From Nymphaea colorata (taxonomy: Eukaryota > Streptophyta > Magnoliopsida > Nymphaeales > Nymphaeaceae): a stretch of 64,000 bases of DNA. The translations under genes were made by a program, and so were the position numbers. The stretch is from the NCBI RefSeq assembly GCF_008831285.2, contig NC_045144.1:19111716-19175715 (forward strand), written 5' to 3'. Shown here one piece after another: positions 58,933 to 64,000 of this stretch; the first letter of the stretch is position 1, and each line of letters opens with the position of its first letter. The notes under the pieces are model-generated. The model was not told the origin of the DNA. It was given only the letters and a program-made list of their open reading frames with translations, and ran no database searches.

Positions 58933-59164
58933 CAGGGCTTGGTCGGGCCGGCCCCGCCTGTTTAGGCCCAATAACTTAAAATATATATATATTTTTAAAT
59001 TTTTTTGTTTTAATAATGTTTTTTATTCTTAATAAATATATTTTATATTAAAAAATGTTATTTTATAATTAAAAAATATTTTTTTAATTTAAATGGGACG
59101 GGCCGGGCCTGAAACGAGACCCGGGCCGGGCTAGCGGCCCGGCCCGGCCAGATACCCACCCTTA
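58933..59164. mobile_element. hAT-like MITE with GC-rich ends, 232 bp, exact 8-bp target-site duplication
   Basis: It begins CAGGGCTTGGTCGGGCCGG and ends GGCCAGATACCCACCCTTA, with a nearly pure A/T core between. TTCCACAC is present immediately before (58,925-58,932) and after (59,165-59,172). No coding capacity. Confidence 0.83.
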
Positions 59165-59424
59165 TTCCACACAAAAGGGATTTATGATCAGCCTCTAATC
59201 CAAGATTCCAGACTATCAAACACTTGTAGTTAAATAAACTATGCTCACCTGAAATACAATGAATGCCATTTTTTTTTAAAAAAAAAAACTTACAATCAGA
59301 AGTTCTTAATTAAAGTTAAATAATCAGTGAACTTACAATTTAACCTTATATATCAAAATAATTTCTTCAATAAATTAGCAAAAAAATAAAGGGCAACGTG
59401 ATCGAGGGTCAAACAGTCAACCAG

Positions 59425-59615
59425 GGGCGGAGGGAGGGGTGGGCCTGCCTAGGCTATAGCCCCACCCTAACTAACTTAAAAAAAAAATTACATTAAAAAA
59501 ATGTAAAATTTGTTAGTTATGCAATGTGTTTTTTTTATTTAGGTTCAGTTTGACCCTACCCAGATCCGAGATTGAACTATTTGGCCCACCCCAAAACAAA
59601 ATTTTGTTTCGCCCG
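59425..59615. mobile_element. possible MITE with CAGGGGCGGA terminus
   Basis: The left end CAGGGGCGGAGGGAGG is a common hAT-type terminus in plants. A weakly matching TTTCGCCCGTA lies at the right. No clean target-site duplication is visible. Confidence 0.35.
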
Positions 59616-60402
59616 TAACAGTGAGGGTCAGGATGCTGCCGACACCATGAGGTCAATCCCAGCCCTCGCTGTCCACAAAAGCTTGTGGTCACCCAAGGAG
59701 CAACTAGGTCATGTGAGATCTACCCCGAACCTGTCTTACTGGAAGGCGAAAGTCGTGTTGACCTTTTTCGTCTAGCGACAGTTGAAGCAGCGACATCCTG
59801 ACCTTGACATGCATCAACATCTATCGATTCACTTAAATTAGTGGTTGAACTTGGGTGGATCAGAATTCAATTGGTCACTGCCACATGACCAATTGAATTT
59901 TTGTTATTTATATGCTAAGTGCCTATAGATTTTTTTTTTTTTTTTTTTTGGCTGAGCTCTGGTCAGCACCATCGTTCCTCAATGGACATCGAGGGGTGAT
60001 GGAAATTTTTGTAGTTATTTTTTTATTTTTAAGTGAGTTAATTTTGATATAAAAGGAGAAATTTGTAATTCGATTACTAATTTGAATATTTCTTTTAAGA
60101 AAGGATGCCGTTTGTGAGTTATCTGAAAAAGCTAGCTTTCCATTTATAATATATTTCAAAAGTTAAGTGCCCATTTGTGTGTAATAATTTCCCTGAAAAA
60201 TCTAATCATACAAAATTGACTCATAATGCCAATAAATGTTACATCTAAAAACGAAATTCATATGTCCCAGTAACTAGATCAAATTTGGCAACCTAACAAA
60301 ACTAAGATAGTAAGATATTTAGTTTCAAAAACTGATCGAATTATCCAAACTTCCCTTTCTTCTTTAATCCTATAAAATTAGACCTTCAAATTATATATAT
60401 GA

Positions 60403-60470
60403 ATTGAATAGTAACTCTAGCTTTTTAGAGTCAACCATTGAATAGTAACTCTAGCTTTTTAGAGTCAACC
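60403..60470. repeat. 34-bp perfect tandem duplication
   Basis: Two identical units beginning ATTGAATAGTAACTCTAGC at 60,403 and 60,437. Each contains the small palindrome-like CTCTAGCTTTTTAGAG. Confidence 0.9.
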
Positions 60471-60674
60471 TGTCATTTAACCAGAATCGTGCGATATAAC
60501 ATAATAAACAATTAGGAAAAAATAAGGAGAAAAAAGTGATGAATATTTTCATTATCTAGTATTAATTTTCATAATTTTTTTCATGTTTTTTTCTTAATCA
60601 TCAATCCACATCAAATGGACCGTCTCGCTTAGATGACTGGGTAACTCTGAATAGCTAGAATCACCATTCACTCA

Positions 60675-60677
<3 letters not shown>

Positions 60678-60712
<35 letters not shown>
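60678..60712. repeat. (TA)n microsatellite
   Basis: TA run of about 33 bp, followed about 110 bp later by a GA run (60,822-60,841). Confidence 0.9.
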
Positions 60713-60715
<3 letters not shown>

Positions 60716-60841
60716 GCTGTGAGATCTGATGGTGGAAATTAAGTTATAAATGGAACGGTCGAGTTATTTTTTTAGGAGTTTGAAATACCCTTCAAATAAG
60801 AAAAGGTTCCACCCTCCAAAAGAGAGAGAGAGAGAGAGAGA

Positions 60842-63420
60842 AACAAATGAATTTTTTTAAAACCAAATCCTTTATTTCCTTTGAGTGACATTTGTGGCTT
60901 TTTGAAAAACAGCTTACTTTCTATATCTATAATTTAATCTCTATCCTCTTTCGGTCAGGATAATTCACATCAAAGTCTAGTATACAAGGGTCTAATAACT
61001 AGATATAGTAGACCTCTACAATTCTAAAAAATTGAGTTGATCTGTCTATCTATTAAATAGTTTCAATTAGTTAGATCCTAAGAACTACAATTTGGGACAA
61101 ACAAAGGAACTTTGTGTACCTAAAAAAATTGTTGGGAATTTGTTGATCTCAAACATAGAATAAGTTGCCTGCAATTCTTAATAGTTTGTTATATTATTTT
61201 TTTTATATAAATGAATAAATAAATGTAGTATCTGAGAATTTTGTTCAGTTAAAGTCAGAGCTTAAACTTATATATAAGAAAGCAGCATCGGTGCATGCAA
61301 AAAATATTCTTTTCTTGTTAAAGTAGCATAAAACACAAAAAAAAAAAAAAAAAACCACCGAGACTTGGAAAATGGAACGGAATCTAACTCAGATGTAATA
61401 GAATTAAGAGAGCTATGCAAGATCACACAAAATTAAGAATTTATGATTCCTTAAGAAAGCGTGGTTTTACATGTGTAAGAGTAAAATATTTTTCGGGGTC
61501 CAAAAACTTCAATGTTTTCCTTGTTTAATAGTCTGGGATCTCAAAAAAAAAAAATTACATGTTAAATTTAAAAAAAAATATTTTTTTTGTTAAAATTTTG
61601 AAAAATGATATTTCTATTTACCTCAAAATTTTGAAAAACTTTAATTCGCTCCCCTCACAAAAAATTTCTGGCTTTGTCCGAAATAATCGCCAATCCATAA
61701 GTTGACTCGAATGAAAATGATCAAACAATTGGTTGTCGACTAACATCAAATAAATAAGCCCACAAGTTGACTTGATGAACAGACAATTCAATTCAATCTC
61801 TCGACACTTGTAGGTGTTGCACTGGAGGTGTTAAAATTTCTAGAACTAAAAAAATTAATGCATAGGGGCGTTTGATTGGCTCAAAACTTAGACCAAGAGT
61901 CTGTTTTCTGGTGAGAAGGAAGATTATTTGACTTGACATCCATGAATTAATGATGTGAAGATTACAAATTCATGATTTTTTTTTTTTAAATTGGAAACGT
62001 AGAACCCGAAATGTGGAGATTTCAAATTCCAACTTCTCAACACCACGTAAAGTTCCTTGTCGCGGCTCTTAATCGACGAAAGGCCACATAAAATGAACTA
62101 TGTTTTATCATTTTTTAAATAGTGAAACTTCCGAGGCTCGTCTGAATCTCAAGGACACCAATTGTCATCCGAAGAAGAAAGCTTATATAAAAAAGATGTT
62201 TTATTATTATTTTTTTAGATTGTGAAAATTCTAAGTCTCGTTTGAATGTCAACGACATAATTGATTGACGCAGAAGAAAGCGTGAAGGATTAAAATATTA
62301 TTTTTTAAAATTTTTATATATTTTTTAAAATTTACATATAAATTTTTAATTTTTTAAAAGGGATTATATCCCTGTCGCCATCCTTTGGCTCGGCTGCTGA
62401 GCACATCCAATGAGTAATGTGGAGATAGTTTCTCCAAGGCTCAGCTCATCAGCTCATGTGCTGTCAAACCGATTGAAACTTCACATTTGGAAATTTCTCG
62501 GTTTTCATTTTTCTGACTTTAGGCACTTTAAATTAAATTTTAAAATTTAATTCTATTTAGATATAAAAGCTGATGTTCCTTGAATTTAGGCATGTTATTA
62601 ATTTATTGGACACTTGATTTGAACATGAATTCGACTAGTTGAATTGGATAAGAACTTCGTATTGAATTAAGAACAACATCAGGTAGTGGTAGAGCTAAAA
62701 TTTTTTAGTTTAGTCAGTACTGACAAAATGAAAGCTTGCTATTGCAGCAAAGGGCGACAGTAGGATTTTTGTCTATAGGACACTAAATATATATGTGACA
62801 AGTTTTTAGTTGAACTTGAGGCAGTGAGTCTGGTCTCATGGGGTTGATTCATATAACTAGACTCAAACCTACCCAGATCAAATAATTAAAAACAAGGTTT
62901 TACAGTAGGCACCGTGGAGCGTATGACCCAACAAACCACACCTACCTCTGCTTCTATCTTCTATCTGCCCTAAAATTTGAGGCATATTCACATAACACAT
63001 TTTAAATTGTTTCATGAATCTGTCTCAATCTTGGGCCATATTGATGACATCGTTATATACTATTTTGTTTGCCCAACATGCTCTAATTATGATGTTTATT
63101 TTGCTTTATAAATGATGTTATTCTCTAGAACACTTTCTTCTACTTGTTTTTGATCCCTTACCTCTGATCATCTCACAGATATCTTTCCTTTTTGGATAAA
63201 TGCATTCAAGTATATAAGCATGCCCCGAAAGTTATGTTGGGATTGTTCCACAGAAGTTGTATTTTCAACATTGTGGAGAAAGCATGTCATGACAATGGCC
63301 GAACCAACCATAATACCCATTCGGCTACCATTTAACTATTATTGGTCATATCAAGAATTATTCTGAGGGAGTGGGAGGTTGCCCCATGCCCGAAGTGAGA
63401 CCACAAGACCCCTCCATTCC
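60842..63420. other. intergenic, nothing recognised
   Basis: AT-rich sequence with A-runs (61,338-61,355) and no identifiable gene or element. Confidence 0.5.
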
Positions 63421-63424
63421 TCCT

Positions 63425-63597
63425 GCCTCTAGGGTCCAAAGTTGCATCGGTACCCATGTGGGATATGATTTGCCTTTTAGCTTGAGTGTCATAATTTCAT
63501 GTTTTACAGTTCAAGAAAATAGCACCCACGAAAATCGAACAGGCAATGTGCCTTCAACATGCTCGCCTGTTTGACCAGTTATGCTATGCCCCTGGGG
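63425..63597 (-). mobile_element. SINE candidate on the minus strand
   Basis: Read on the minus strand from 63,597: GGGGCATAGCATAACTGGTC (A-box-like), then GCCTGTTCGATTTTCG (B-box-like) about 50 bp on, then GTGGGTGC. This is the arrangement of a tRNA-derived SINE. The far end is not fixed. Confidence 0.45.
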
Positions 63598-64000
63598 GAA
63601 ATAATTATTACATAATCTGTCGAGGTATCATAGGATCTTTATGACACTTAACCCTCAAGTATCATACTTATGTGGTTAATAAGGCTTGTTAACATATGCA
63701 CTTACAAAACTTGTAAACGAGGATTAATTAAACACATTTTGTGCTACCTGAAGGGCACAAACATTATTATTTAAGTTTTCTAAAAGGTTCAATCCATCTC
63801 TTAAATTTGTACACATAGTCTTTAGGACCATAGGTCAATAACAGGTTTCATCACTTTTGTGGGAGACAATGCGATATCTTTGGCATCAAGCAGGGTAGAG
63901 CAAAAAATTTTTCATGAACCCAGCTTATCATGAAATAATAAAGCATATAGAAATTGACGATGAAAAGGAAGAACTTAATCATAAAAGACGATAAGGTTCG

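Overview
This is a nuclear segment of a flowering-plant genome. It is AT-rich, the genes carry many introns with GT-AG junctions, intergenic spacers are long and full of TA/GA/CT microsatellites and small transposons, and the proteins are plant-type (a TCP transcription factor, steroleosin-type dehydrogenases, a YSL transporter). The species cannot be fixed from the sequence. No organellar, bacterial or viral gene set is present.

Layout: 1-17,000 is gene-free and holds repeats: hAT-like non-autonomous elements rich in CGAGCTCGA, tRNA-derived SINE candidates, hairpin elements and microsatellites. At 17,000-20,330 lies a TCP20-type class I TCP gene (+) with a GA/CT-rich leader and a 27-residue polyglutamine tract. 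20,330-29,700 has no recognisable gene; it holds a decayed Ty3/gypsy RNase H fragment, a hAT-like element inside a SINE-like sequence, and MITEs. RMI1 (+, 13 exons) spans 29,810-42,321. It is followed tail to tail, 222 bp away, by a steroleosin/11-beta-HSD-like gene (-, six exons), then by a tandem paralogue (-, 46,681-48,837) with identical lengths for four internal exons and matching splice phases. YSL6 (-, seven exons) occupies 49,732-54,243. The remainder to 64,000 is again repeats, including a nested transposon pair, tandem arrays and a small hAT-like element with an exact 8-bp target-site duplication.

The five genes form no pathway. They act in transcription (TCP20), recombination-intermediate dissolution (RMI1), oil-body or ER sterol/NADP metabolism (two HSD genes) and metal-nicotianamine transport at internal membranes (YSL6). 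Their exon structures were assembled by hand from splice sites, reading phase and family knowledge; all join in frame. I found no clearly undescribed biological system. The most unusual observations are a repeated exon module inside RMI1, the polyQ expansion in TCP20, and transposon insertions datable by exact target-site duplications and one paralogous empty site.
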